Shown: positions 35,864 through 44,938 of the stretch, piece by piece | How positions within the stretch are numbered: the stretch's first letter is position 1 | How the letters are laid out: the number at the start of each line of letters is the position of its first letter | NCBI GenBank assembly: GCA_029242085.1 | Contig: JAQWUP010000077.1 | Span: 1-53,937 of the forward strand | Length of the DNA: 53,937 nt | Source: Porticoccaceae bacterium | GTDB lineage: Bacteria; Pseudomonadota; Gammaproteobacteria; Pseudomonadales; Porticoccaceae | Direction of reading: 5' to 3' | Position numbers and translations under genes: made by a program | The notes under the pieces: model-generated | What the model saw: only the letters and a program-made list of their open reading frames with translations | The model's database searches: none | What the model was told of the DNA's origin: nothing

Positions 35864-37078
35864 ATGTTCCTGTTAAGCCACAAAGCACGAGTAACCTCTC
35901 TGGTTATTATTATCGGAGTTGCGTTGATATCCGCTCTCGCCTTGCTAAAACCTGAGACTCAGCGCAAGCCCAGAGCGGCCAAGCCGCTGTTAGCCGTAGA
36001 GGTCATTGTTGCGTCCCCCGCGCCATTACAAGTTAGTATTAGCTCTCAGGGAACTGTGGCACCCAAACGAGAGATAGATCTCGTTTCTCAGGTGTCGGGG
36101 AAGATTGTTGCCGTCGCTGATAACTATGCCAATGGCGGCTTTTTTCAAGCGAACAGCAAACTGGTCCAGATTGAGTCGGCGGATTACGAGTTTGCTGTGG
36201 TGCGCGCCAAGGCACAGCTGGCAAGAGCTGAGGAGAATGTAGCGCTTGAACAGGGCCGTTCACGGCAGGCCAAACGCGAATGGCGCGATCTCGGAGATAA
36301 GACAGCCAATAGGCTTTTCCTGCGTCAACCTCAACTCAACGCAGCTAGGGCCACTCTTGACTCTGCTCAGGCAGACCTGCAAAAAGCTGAGCTCGACCTT
36401 GCTCGAACCGGCATCAGCGCGCCTTTTCAAGGCCGCATCCGCAATACGGTTGTCGACTTGGGCCAATACGTCACGCCGGGTGCACGAATTGCTAAGGTCT
36501 ACAGTACAGATGTTATCGAGGTTCGCCTGCCTCTCTCTGATCGGGAGGCAATGCTGGTCGATTTACCCGTAAACTTTGAAGGCAGCCAGGCGGTCAATTA
36601 TCCGGCAGTGACACTGCGCAGCCGTGTCGGTGAACTCAGCCATGAATGGCTGGGCAGAATTGTTAGAACCGATGCCTCTATCGATGTACAGAGCCGTATG
36701 ACCTTTGCGGTGGCGGAGGTAAGGAATCCCTTTAAAGCTGATGCCGGCGATGATCGTCCGCCCCTGAATATCGGCCTGTTTGTGGAGGCAGATATCGACG
36801 GCAGAGTGATTCAAAATGCACTTAAACTGCCAAAAGACATTATCTACCGGGGCCGCGAAGTTCTGGTGCTCAACGACAGCAATCAAATCAGCTTTCAAAC
36901 AATTTCAGTGCTTCGTTCAGATGCCTCCTCTGCGGTGGTCGTAGGCATTGCCGCTGGTACCAGAATCGTAGCGACGCGCATCTCTCTGCCGATTAATGGC
37001 ATGCAGGTCGCGCCTAATACGGACACCGCCGCAGAGCCCATCACTGGATCATCTTCAGCAGCCGGTGAACAGCGGTGA
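35864..37078 (+). CDS. RND efflux periplasmic adaptor (membrane fusion protein)
   Basis: A 404-residue HlyD/AcrA-type adaptor with an N-terminal membrane anchor (residues about 11-27) and no lipobox. It has a lipoyl-like domain (VSISSQGTVAPKREIDLVSQVSGKI, shortened to EIDLVSQVSGKI), a coiled-coil hairpin rich in Ala, Glu and Gln at about 100-170, and the beta-barrel part with ISAPFQGRI. A TATAAT at 35785-35790 may be its -10. The stop overlaps the GTG of the permease gene by four bases (GTGA). Confidence 0.9.
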   Translation: MFLLSHKARVTSLVIIIGVALISALALLKPETQRKPRAAKPLLAVEVIVASPAPLQVSISSQGTVAPKREIDLVSQVSGKIVAVADNYANGGFFQANSKLVQIESADYEFAVVRAKAQLARAEENVALEQGRSRQAKREWRDLGDKTANRLFLRQPQLNAARATLDSAQADLQKAELDLARTGISAPFQGRIRNTVVDLGQYVTPGARIAKVYSTDVIEVRLPLSDREAMLVDLPVNFEGSQAVNYPAVTLRSRVGELSHEWLGRIVRTDASIDVQSRMTFAVAEVRNPFKADAGDDRPPLNIGLFVEADIDGRVIQNALKLPKDIIYRGREVLVLNDSNQISFQTISVLRSDASSAVVVGIAAGTRIVATRISLPINGMQVAPNTDTAAEPITGSSSAAGEQR

Positions 37079-40000
37079 GTAATTTAATTACTTGGTTTGT
37101 GCGCAACCCCATTGCCTCCAATTTGCTGATGATTCTGATTTTGATCAGTGGTGCCATGGGCGCCTCCAGCATTGGTAAAGAGGTATTCCCGGCTATACCG
37201 GTCAACTATATTGATATCAATATGCCCTACCCTGGCGCTGGGCCGAGGGAAGTTGAAGAACAAATAGTTATTCGCATTGAAGAGGCTATTTATAGTCTTG
37301 ACGGTATCAAGCATATCAACTCCGAAGCTCGTCAGGGCAGAGGCAAGGTAACGGTGGAAGTGGCTACCGGGCATGATATGAATAAGATGCTCAACGATAT
37401 TAAAAGTCGTGTCGATTCAGTGACTACCTTTCCCGCCGATGCTGAGCGCCCCATCGTGATGGAGCAGATATTCCGTGAGGAAGTAATTCGCGTGGCACTT
37501 TATGGCGATGCAGATGAGACTGTACTCAAGGAGTACGGCGAGCGAATTAGAGATGATTTAGCTGCCCTGCCTGAGGTTGATCACGCGGAACTTAATGGTG
37601 CGCGTAACGCACAGATAGATATTGAGCTCTCCGAGATGGCCCTGCGACGCTATGGCATCTCGTTTAATGATGTAGTCAATGGCATTAGTCGATCTTCGAT
37701 TAATTTGCCCGCGGGTACTATTCGCGCAGCCACGGGTGATATTCAGATTCAAACTCGCGGCCAGGCCTACTATGAGGAAGACTTTAACAATATTTCGATT
37801 AGCAGCCGCGCCGATGGCACTGAGATTAAAATCTCTGATGTGGCAACCGTAAAAGATACCTTTGAAGAGCGCAATGTGATGGTGCGCTTCAATGGCCAGC
37901 CCGCGGTTTTTCTCGGTATCAGTGTGGGCAACCAGCCGGATGTAATGGCCACCACGGGCGCGGTTAAACGCTTTATAGCCGAAGAAATTGACTATTTGCC
38001 GACCGAACTGGGCATTGCTACCTGGGCAGATTTTTCGATCATGTTTTCCAGCCGCTTAGAGCTGTTATCAACCAATGCCTTCGGCGGTTTGATACTGGTT
38101 TTTGTCGTGCTTATGCTGTTTTTAAGACCACAGCTAGCGTTTTGGGTAGCACTGGGTATTGCCATTGCCTATATGGGCGCGCTGTGGATTTTGCCCGGTA
38201 TGGGCCTCACGTTAAATATGTTGTCGATGTTTTCATTTCTGCTTATTTTGGGAATTATCGTCGACGATGCCATTGTGGTAGGCGAGAGTATCTACCGCCA
38301 TCAACAGGAGGGCTATGATCGCAGCGCGGCAGCACAGCTCGGCGCTCAGGCCGTCTCTAAGCCTGTAATTCTAGCGGTGGTAAGCACTATGATTGTGTTT
38401 TTACCCATGCTGTTCTTACCTGGCATCTGGCCAAAAATGCTCTGGGCTATCCCCGCGGTAACAATTGTAGCGCTGAGCTTCTCACTGATTGAATCGCTGC
38501 TGATACTGCCGTCTCACTTGGCGCAGATGAAACCCGAAAAAGAGCCTAAATCAGAATGGGGCATTAAGTTTTATCGTCTCCGTCAATGGTTTGCCTCTGG
38601 CATGATGCGCTTTGCCAAAAACAGTTATCAGCCGCTACTAATAAAGGCACTCGATTGGCGCTACTTGACCCTGGTCAGCTTTACCTTGGCTTTTGCCCTA
38701 TCCATCACGCTGGTCGGCTCTGGTTATATTAAACAGCGATTTATGCCCAAGGTAGGCTCGGACATTATTCAGATGAAGATCAATATGCCAGACGGCTATT
38801 CTCAGGCCGACAAACTGGAAATTATTAAGCGCGCCGAAAAAGCCGTGGCAATGCTGCCTGATGACCCGCTTATTGCTCCCCAGACAGACAGTGTTGAACT
38901 GACTAAAAACCAGCTATCCTTTATGTGGGGAGATCATCTGCGTCTCATTCTAGAAATAAGCCCCGAGTACAGTGGTAAGATAGATCCACATTTGCTGGCC
39001 GAGCGCTGGCAGTATCATGTCGGCAAGGTGCCGGAAGCCAAAAGCTTTGCAACTGAAGCCTCATTGTCACGCACCAGCTCGGGACGATTTTCGGTGCTGC
39101 TGTCATCGACCAATATTGAGCAGTTACAGGCTGCAACGGCCTATGTCAGCCAACAGCTGCGCCAGGTACCTGGAACGAGTAATATTCGTGACAATATTCA
39201 TTCTGGCCGATCTGATATAGATATTAGCCTGCGCGCCAATGCAGACAACCTCGGGATTGGTCTAGCGGACGTCGCCCGGCAGGTGCGTCAGGGGTTCTAT
39301 GGTGCGGAAGCGCAACGAATACCCAGAGGACGGGATGATGTTCGAGTGATGGTGCGCTATCCCAAGGACGATCGTGCCCAGGTAGATACCCTTGAGGATC
39401 TGCGTGTCCGCACCACCAGCGGCACTGAGATCCCTTTCTATTCGGTCGCTCAGGCTGAGTATGTGCCGGGCTACAGTAGGATCAATCGCCGCGACCGTGA
39501 ACGCAGTGTAAGGGTCACCGCGCAGCCGACTATGGGGACCATTACCATCACTGAGATCGCCGAGATCGTTTACGGCGATGTGGCTGCGGAAGTCGCACTA
39601 AAGTTTCCTCAGGTCAGTCTGGTTAAGGATGCCGAACTCGCCGATCAGGAAGATTTCTACAGCTCATCGGCGAAGTTGTTTACATTGGCGCTGGCAGTTA
39701 TTTATATGCTGATGGCGATTGAGTTTAAGTCCTATCTCAAGCCCTTGGGCGTTTTGTCAGCAGTGCCATTTGGCATTATGGGGGCGATTTTTGGTCACCT
39801 GTTAATGGGTTTGGATTTCAGTCTGTTATCGCTTCTTGGCGTACTGGCGGTGAGCGGGGTGGTGGTCAATGATAATCTGGTACTCATTGATCGAATTACC
39901 CAGTTGCGTGAAGAGGGCTACGATGTCAAAGAGGCACTTATACGCGGAGGTCATGAGCGATTTAGGCCGATTATTCTGACCTCTATTACAACCTTTATTG

Positions 40001-40188
40001 GATTGGCGCCTATTTTGCTGGAGACCAGTATGCAGGCGAGGTTTTTAATTCCAATGGTGTCTTCCCTCGCCTTTGGCGTCTTATTCGCGACGTCGGTGAC
40101 GCTGGTTTTTGTCCCCTGCCTGTATCTGGCTGGCGCCAACCTCAAGGCCAGATTGACTAATATTCAGCCGGTGGAAAATAACGCTTAG
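37075..40188 (+). CDS. RND-family efflux permease
   Basis: A 1037-residue AcrB-like inner-membrane proton antiporter, starting with GTG inside the adaptor stop. It has 12 membrane segments with two large periplasmic loops. The segment-4 proton site is GIIVDDAIVVGESIYR, with the Asp pair intact. In segment 10, where AcrB has a key Lys (AKNAIL), this protein reads GVVVNDNLVLIDR, as in several uncharacterised RND clades. No outer-membrane channel gene lies next to it, so a TolC-like protein from elsewhere must complete the pump. The substrate is unknown. Confidence 0.93.
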   Translation: MSNLITWFVRNPIASNLLMILILISGAMGASSIGKEVFPAIPVNYIDINMPYPGAGPREVEEQIVIRIEEAIYSLDGIKHINSEARQGRGKVTVEVATGHDMNKMLNDIKSRVDSVTTFPADAERPIVMEQIFREEVIRVALYGDADETVLKEYGERIRDDLAALPEVDHAELNGARNAQIDIELSEMALRRYGISFNDVVNGISRSSINLPAGTIRAATGDIQIQTRGQAYYEEDFNNISISSRADGTEIKISDVATVKDTFEERNVMVRFNGQPAVFLGISVGNQPDVMATTGAVKRFIAEEIDYLPTELGIATWADFSIMFSSRLELLSTNAFGGLILVFVVLMLFLRPQLAFWVALGIAIAYMGALWILPGMGLTLNMLSMFSFLLILGIIVDDAIVVGESIYRHQQEGYDRSAAAQLGAQAVSKPVILAVVSTMIVFLPMLFLPGIWPKMLWAIPAVTIVALSFSLIESLLILPSHLAQMKPEKEPKSEWGIKFYRLRQWFASGMMRFAKNSYQPLLIKALDWRYLTLVSFTLAFALSITLVGSGYIKQRFMPKVGSDIIQMKINMPDGYSQADKLEIIKRAEKAVAMLPDDPLIAPQTDSVELTKNQLSFMWGDHLRLILEISPEYSGKIDPHLLAERWQYHVGKVPEAKSFATEASLSRTSSGRFSVLLSSTNIEQLQAATAYVSQQLRQVPGTSNIRDNIHSGRSDIDISLRANADNLGIGLADVARQVRQGFYGAEAQRIPRGRDDVRVMVRYPKDDRAQVDTLEDLRVRTTSGTEIPFYSVAQAEYVPGYSRINRRDRERSVRVTAQPTMGTITITEIAEIVYGDVAAEVALKFPQVSLVKDAELADQEDFYSSSAKLFTLALAVIYMLMAIEFKSYLKPLGVLSAVPFGIMGAIFGHLLMGLDFSLLSLLGVLAVSGVVVNDNLVLIDRITQLREEGYDVKEALIRGGHERFRPIILTSITTFIGLAPILLETSMQARFLIPMVSSLAFGVLFATSVTLVFVPCLYLAGANLKARLTNIQPVENNA

Positions 40189-40198
40189 GAAAATGACG

Positions 40199-40783
40199 CT
40201 AGTAATAGGCCGTTGCCGAGGTCGTTAGCACCAACCTTGAACTGACCTCTTCACGCTTTACCAGGCCACACAGCTGTTCAACCAGTTCCAAGGCAAAATC
40301 CAGCGCCGTTCCCGGTCCCTGACTGGTAATGCAGTTGCCATCGACAACCACGCGAGATTCACTATTCACCTCTTTGGCGTTGGGTAGCGTCTGGAACATG
40401 GGATGGCCAGTAACCATCTTATTGTCCAGCAAACCCTTGCTCGCGAGCACTAGCTGTGGTGCCGCGCAAATTGCCCCATAGAGCTTGCCCTCTGCTGCCT
40501 GCTCGCGCAGGAGTTTGTCGAGTGCCGCATTAGCTGCGAGATGTTCTGCTCCAGGCAGGCCACCCGGGATTGCTATAAGGTCAAAGTTGGTTTTTGCACA
40601 GATATCAATACTGCAATCGGCAACAATCTGAATTCCATGGGATCCGCGAATGTGCAGATCACCGCTGTCATTTATGCTGGCAACAGTAACATCAATGTCC
40701 GCTCTACGGAGCACATCGATAATGGTAACTGCTTCAATTTCTTCACTGCCATTGGCAAGCGGAATTAGTGCTGTTTTACTCAT
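40199..40783 (-). CDS. DJ-1/PfpI family protein, YajL-like
   Basis: A 194-residue DJ-1-superfamily protein. The start at 40783 (MSKTALIPLANGSEEIEAVT) has AAGGGA upstream; the longer frame to 40807 is not needed. The catalytic Cys106 lies in YGAICAAPQLVLASKGLL with Glu15 nearby in GSEEIE, the triad layout of DJ-1 and YajL. SQGPGTALDFALELVE is also diagnostic. The family protects against glyoxal or oxidative damage and YajL has chaperone-like reports; the exact role is unsettled. It is convergent with the RND permease. Confidence 0.88.
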   Translation of the reverse strand: MSKTALIPLANGSEEIEAVTIIDVLRRADIDVTVASINDSGDLHIRGSHGIQIVADCSIDICAKTNFDLIAIPGGLPGAEHLAANAALDKLLREQAAEGKLYGAICAAPQLVLASKGLLDNKMVTGHPMFQTLPNAKEVNSESRVVVDGNCITSQGPGTALDFALELVEQLCGLVKREEVSSRLVLTTSATAYY

Positions 40784-40858
40784 ATGATTTCCCTTTTTAT
40801 AAGCCACAGGTATAGGTTACACTGTGCCGGAAATCAATGTGGCTGTCACGGGATTGGC

Positions 40859-41116
40859 ATGAAAGTTTATATTTTAAAAACCCAGAATAATCTTGTTCTT
40901 AACAAAAATTTTGAATGGAGCTCTGAGCCACATCGAGACTCCGTATTCTCCAGCCCGCATAGAGATATTGCACTCAATCAACTGATTGAGATCAACGCTA
41001 AAGATATCAGCCTGCGAGTCTTTATCGTGGAATGTGAGTCAGACTCCAAAGGCCGTCCTATTCTTATTCCCAGTGAGAAAATCGCAGCCAACTCTGCTCA
41101 GTCCGACGCGGCTTAA
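40859..41116 (+). CDS. Hypothetical protein, 85 residues, before gshA
   Basis: A small soluble protein beginning MKVYILKTQNNLVLNKNFEW, with DIALNQLIEINAKDISLRVFIVEC and a disordered Ser/Ala-rich end. I do not recognise a family. The frame is also open upstream to 40784, but that part is low-complexity and abuts the divergent yajL-like start. It ends 11 nt before the gshA ATG on the same strand, so it is probably co-transcribed with gshA. Confidence 0.55.
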   Translation: MKVYILKTQNNLVLNKNFEWSSEPHRDSVFSSPHRDIALNQLIEINAKDISLRVFIVECESDSKGRPILIPSEKIAANSAQSDAA

Positions 41117-41127
41117 GCGTAAAAGTT

Positions 41128-42690
41128 ATGCTGTCACTGGCGACGAAACTGGCTCTGTTGAGCGGCTCCGATAGAGCGCCGTTGCTGGCCGGTATTACTC
41201 GCGGAATTGAAAAAGAAAGCCTGCGTGTTCAGAGCAATGGGAAACTAGCGACTACAACCCATCCACAGGCGCTTGGCTCGGCGCTGGCGCACCCGTCGAT
41301 CACCACAGATTACTCTGAGGCGCTACTAGAATTTATCACCGCCCCCTCATCATCAATTGCACAGGTGCTCGCTGAGCTGGATGAGATTCATCGCTTCACC
41401 TATCAACATATTAATGATGAGTTGCTCTGGGTTAGCAGTATGCCCTGCCAGCTCGGCGATGATGACAGTATCCCTATCGCCAAATATGGCAGCTCTAATA
41501 TAGGCACTATGAAGAATGTCTATCGGGTGGGCCTTGGCCATCGTTATGGACGGTTGATGCAAACCATTGCCGGGATTCATTATAATTTTTCGGTCCCTGA
41601 AGAGTTGTGGCGTGAACTGCAAACCGCCAGCAATAATACTGCTAGCCTGCAGGATTTTAAGACCGCAGGTTACTTTGCTTTGATTCGTAACTTTCGCCGC
41701 TACTCCTGGCTGCTGCTCTATCTCTTTGGATCGGCTCCAGCTGTGTGCAAGAGTTTTGTCCGAGGGCGACAGCATCAGCTGGTTCCCTTTGGCAAAGATA
41801 CCCACAGCCTGCACACCCCCTATGCAACATCTCTGCGTATGGGTGACCTTGGCTACCAGAGTGAAGCTCAGAGCTCGCTGGTGGTGTGTTACAACAGTCT
41901 TGATCAGTACATCAAGACCTTGCGCGAGGCGCTGGAGCAACCCTACCCAGCCTATGACGAGATTGGTCTAAAGGATGCAGTGGGCAACTATAAACAGCTC
42001 AATACCCATCTATTGCAGATTGAGAATGAATTTTATAGCGCCATTAGACCCAAGCGCATTGCCGCTTCTGGCGAGACACCTCTGCAAGCGCTTGAGCAGG
42101 GCGGCGTGGAATATATTGAAGTGCGCTGCATAGACTTAAATCCGCTGGCCGCAGCTGGCATTGATGAAGAAACTATCCGCTTTTTAGACACGTTCTTGAT
42201 GTTCTGTCTGCTACAGGAGAGCCCGGCAACTAGCGATCGGGAATATGCTCAAATCCCAGTAAATAATAGTCGTACCGTATACAGCGGCCGCGATCCTGAA
42301 ATGACCTTAATGCGCGATGATGCTGAAGTCGGACTGCGCGATTGGGGCCGCGCGCTACTGGCTGAATTAGGGCCAATTGCTGAACTGCTTGATAGCGCTA
42401 ACCAGACTCAGGCCTACTCTGCTGCCTTAGCTAATATGCAGGGGCGCATTGAAGATGATAGTTCGACGCCCGCGGCTGCACTGCTGCGCGAGATGACCGA
42501 TAATAATGAAACCTACTATTCGATGGCTATGCGCAAAGCCTGTGACCAGCGCGACTATTTTCGCCAACGGCCGCCGAGCGATGAAACCATCGCTAAGTAT
42601 AATCAGCTGGCGCAGCAATCTATTCAGCGTCAGGCTGAGATTGAAGCCAGCGACAGTCTGCCCTTTGATGAGTTTCTTGCCGACCACTGA
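41128..42690 (+). CDS. gshA: Glutamate-cysteine ligase
   Basis: First and rate-limiting step of glutathione synthesis, ATP-dependent formation of gamma-glutamylcysteine. The 520-residue protein is of the proteobacterial GshA class, with GITRGIEKESLRV, ALGSALAHPSITTDYSEALLEF (shortened: HPSITTDYSEALLEF), GIHYNFSV, EFYSAIRPKR, and YIEVRCIDLNPLA. Its last base overlaps the acpH start (TGATG). gshB is at 16.1 kb in a separate operon. Confidence 0.97.
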   Translation: MLSLATKLALLSGSDRAPLLAGITRGIEKESLRVQSNGKLATTTHPQALGSALAHPSITTDYSEALLEFITAPSSSIAQVLAELDEIHRFTYQHINDELLWVSSMPCQLGDDDSIPIAKYGSSNIGTMKNVYRVGLGHRYGRLMQTIAGIHYNFSVPEELWRELQTASNNTASLQDFKTAGYFALIRNFRRYSWLLLYLFGSAPAVCKSFVRGRQHQLVPFGKDTHSLHTPYATSLRMGDLGYQSEAQSSLVVCYNSLDQYIKTLREALEQPYPAYDEIGLKDAVGNYKQLNTHLLQIENEFYSAIRPKRIAASGETPLQALEQGGVEYIEVRCIDLNPLAAAGIDEETIRFLDTFLMFCLLQESPATSDREYAQIPVNNSRTVYSGRDPEMTLMRDDAEVGLRDWGRALLAELGPIAELLDSANQTQAYSAALANMQGRIEDDSSTPAAALLREMTDNNETYYSMAMRKACDQRDYFRQRPPSDETIAKYNQLAQQSIQRQAEIEASDSLPFDEFLADH

Positions 42691-43295
42691 TGAACTACCT
42701 CGCCCATATTGCGCTGGCAGGCTCTAATCCACAACACCGTGTTGGGGGTCTGCTCGGAGACTTTGTCCGCGGACCACTGTCAGGTGAACTACCTATCGCT
42801 ATCGAAGCGGGAATTACAGCTCACCGCAAACTCGATGCCTTTGTAGATCAGCAACCTGAAATTCAGCTATTTCTTCAGCGTTTTGAAACGCCCATGCGCC
42901 GCTATGCAGGTATAGTCGCAGATGTGTTTTACGATCATCTTCTGGCGCGTGAATGGACTCAATATTACCAGCAACCACTGCAAGACTTTTGCCGCGAGTT
43001 TTACCAACAGCTCGCAGAATATGATGGTCAGCTGCCTACGCGGGCGCAATATTTTCTTCAACATGCCCCCAGAGTCGGTTGGCTAGAGAGTTATAGCAAT
43101 GCCGATAATTTGCCCTTAATTTTGCAACGTATTGGCTCGCGGCTGAGGCGACCCGTCGCATTGCAGGACGCTCTGTCGGTTGTAGCGCAGCATCAGGTGG
43201 CCATAGACCGTGAGTTTCATCAGCTATATCCACGGCTGCAAGTATTTGTTCGCACAAAGTTGTGCGAAATTGAATTAAACTATCGCGCTAGTTAG
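42690..43295 (+). CDS. acpH: ACP phosphodiesterase family protein (AcpH/DUF479)
   Basis: A 201-residue HD-like phosphodiesterase family protein; Escherichia coli AcpH removes phosphopantetheine from acyl carrier protein. Motifs: MNYLAHIALAG, GGLLGDFVRG, GITAHRKLDAFVDQ, GIVADVFYDHLLAREW. Start codon shares a base with the gshA stop. The dsbB gene follows in 19 nt, so gshA-acpH-dsbB-lrgA-lrgB may be one transcript. Confidence 0.88.
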   Translation: MNYLAHIALAGSNPQHRVGGLLGDFVRGPLSGELPIAIEAGITAHRKLDAFVDQQPEIQLFLQRFETPMRRYAGIVADVFYDHLLAREWTQYYQQPLQDFCREFYQQLAEYDGQLPTRAQYFLQHAPRVGWLESYSNADNLPLILQRIGSRLRRPVALQDALSVVAQHQVAIDREFHQLYPRLQVFVRTKLCEIELNYRAS

Positions 43296-43314
43296 TCCAG
43301 CTGAGGAGCCAGAT

Positions 43315-43809
43315 GTGATTTTTCCGAATTATCGAACAACCAATCTTGTTGTGGCCCTTGGTTGCGCCGCGCTTATGGCGATTGCAGTGTTTTATTTTCA
43401 GGATTACCTCGGGCTAGTGCCCTGCTATCTATGTATTACCCAGAGGGTATTTGTTATTGCAGCTGGTGTTATTTGTGCGGTTGCTGCACTGCATAATCCC
43501 CTGCGAAAGGGACAGCAAGCCTATGCTGGACTGCTGGTGATCTGTGCAGCTACAGGCGGTTTTTTCTCGATCAAGCAGATTTTGTTACAGAATCTCCCTG
43601 AAGATCAGGTGCCGGCCTGCGGCCCCCCGGTAGACTATCTTTTCGATGCTTTTTCCGCCTCCGACGCCATCGGCATGCTGCTGCGCGGCGATGGCAACTG
43701 TGCCGAGGTGCAATGGCAACTGCTTGGTCTAAGCATGCCCGCATGGGTGCTGATCGCGTTTATTCTGTTAGCTGGCACAGGACTGATGCAATTCTTTCGC
43801 AAGGCCTAA
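43315..43809 (+). CDS. dsbB: Disulfide bond formation protein B
   Basis: Inner-membrane quinone reductase that reoxidises DsbA. The GTG start gives 164 residues with four membrane segments. The first periplasmic pair is Cys37/Cys40 (CYLC) and the second Cys102 and Cys129 in the second loop, as required for electron transfer. The segment ISIKQ-type (FFSIKQIL) follows the family. The lrgA frame overlaps its 3' end. Confidence 0.92.
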   Translation: MIFPNYRTTNLVVALGCAALMAIAVFYFQDYLGLVPCYLCITQRVFVIAAGVICAVAALHNPLRKGQQAYAGLLVICAATGGFFSIKQILLQNLPEDQVPACGPPVDYLFDAFSASDAIGMLLRGDGNCAEVQWQLLGLSMPAWVLIAFILLAGTGLMQFFRKA

Positions 43810-44150
43810 AGTTTGTCTGCGCCCTCCTGATACTGGTGACGTTTCAATGGCTGGGAGAAATTGGTGTGTGGCTGACGGGACTGGCCATTCCCGGCCCGCT
43901 GCTGGGCATGCTGCTGTTGCTGACAGCATTGAGCCTTAGTGATCGGCCTGTTGAATTTCTCGAAAACACCAGCAGTCTGCTGATTCAAAACCTATCGCTG
44001 ATGTTTATCCCCATATCAGTGGGTGCCTTTTTTCTCAGCCGTGAAATATACCAACAATTCCCCTCAATTTTGACTCTGATACTTCTGAGCACTGTTGGCG
44101 TGATTATATTTATGGCGCTGCTAATTAAACGGCTGGTGAGAGATGACTGA
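43743..44150 (+). CDS. lrgA: CidA/LrgA family holin-like membrane protein
   Basis: A small four-segment membrane protein of the CidA/LrgA family. The core GLAIPGPLLGMLLLL and LSLMFIPISVGAF are diagnostic. The start is uncertain: the first conserved residues (LKFVCALLILV) fall exactly at the dsbB stop without a clear ATG/GTG/TTG there. In-frame ATGs at 43743 and 43713 lie within dsbB and would give 135 or 145 residues, while GTG 43836 cuts into the first segment. Translation coupled to dsbB is likely. It overlaps lrgB by eight bases. Confidence 0.82.
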   Translation: MGADRVYSVSWHRTDAILSQGLKFVCALLILVTFQWLGEIGVWLTGLAIPGPLLGMLLLLTALSLSDRPVEFLENTSSLLIQNLSLMFIPISVGAFFLSREIYQQFPSILTLILLSTVGVIIFMALLIKRLVRDD

Positions 44151-44862
44151 GGTAATGCTGCAGCAGTGGCAGCAAATTACTGCCAGCTCCTGGTTGCTGG
44201 GGCTGTCCTTAGCTGGTTTTACTATCGGCCTCTGGGTTTATCGGCGCAGCGACAACAATCCTTTTTTACACCCACTGCTGATAGGTACCCCAATAATTGC
44301 CAGTTTTTTATACCTGAGTAATATTAATTTCGAATTGTATTATCAGGCTAATGGCGCACTTTCATGGCTGCTGGGCCCGACCACCGTGGCGCTTGCTGTA
44401 CCCCTCTCAAAAGAGCTGCGGCAACTCCCGGCGCTTATGCGTCCGGTTTCGCTATGCGTTCTGTTGGGTGGATTTGTGGCCGCTGTGCTGGCCCTTAGCT
44501 TGGCGGTATTGTTTAATATTAGCGATGAGGTGTTGCTGTCCATTGCAGCAAAATCTGTGACCACGCCTATTGCTATGGGTATCACCCAGCAACTCGGCGG
44601 CCTGCTTACGCTGATTACGCTGGTCGTGCTACTCACAGGTATTGTTGGCATTGTGGTCACTAATATTATTTTTAAGCGCACGGGAATTGTAGACGAGCGC
44701 TGGCAGGGCCTGATCCTGGGCATTGCTTCCCATGCTATCGGCACCGCCAGAGCGTTTGAAATAAGCCCCCGTTGCGGTGCCTTTTCCACTCTTGGCATGG
44801 GTTTAAATGGTATCTGGACATCAGTGTTTTTGCCTTCTCTGGTAGCATTATTTCTGCATTGA
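44143..44862 (+). CDS. lrgB: LrgB family membrane protein
   Basis: A 239-residue protein with six to eight hydrophobic segments. It contains LLGPTTVALAVPLSKE, SVTTPIAMGITQQLGG, and GIASHAIGTARAFE, the family's best-conserved blocks. LrgA/LrgB pairs affect murein hydrolase activity and in some organisms export small organic acids; the role here is undecided. It follows lrgA with an overlap, indicating coupled production. Confidence 0.92.
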   Translation: MTEVMLQQWQQITASSWLLGLSLAGFTIGLWVYRRSDNNPFLHPLLIGTPIIASFLYLSNINFELYYQANGALSWLLGPTTVALAVPLSKELRQLPALMRPVSLCVLLGGFVAAVLALSLAVLFNISDEVLLSIAAKSVTTPIAMGITQQLGGLLTLITLVVLLTGIVGIVVTNIIFKRTGIVDERWQGLILGIASHAIGTARAFEISPRCGAFSTLGMGLNGIWTSVFLPSLVALFLH

Positions 44863-44938
44863 ATCATCCTGAATAGCTTTTCTCCGGGTTAAAAAGATGT
44901 AAACTTAGAGGCCAAGGGAGTGACGAGTAGAGGTAGTT

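Noticed and set aside
41353-41940. 195-residue open frame antisense to gshA
   Set aside because: Shadow frame of a conserved gene; the sequence has no recognisable domain.
44343-44867. 174-residue open frame antisense to lrgB
   Set aside because: Composition (Thr/Ser/Pro-rich) is what the reverse of a membrane gene gives; no ribosome site.
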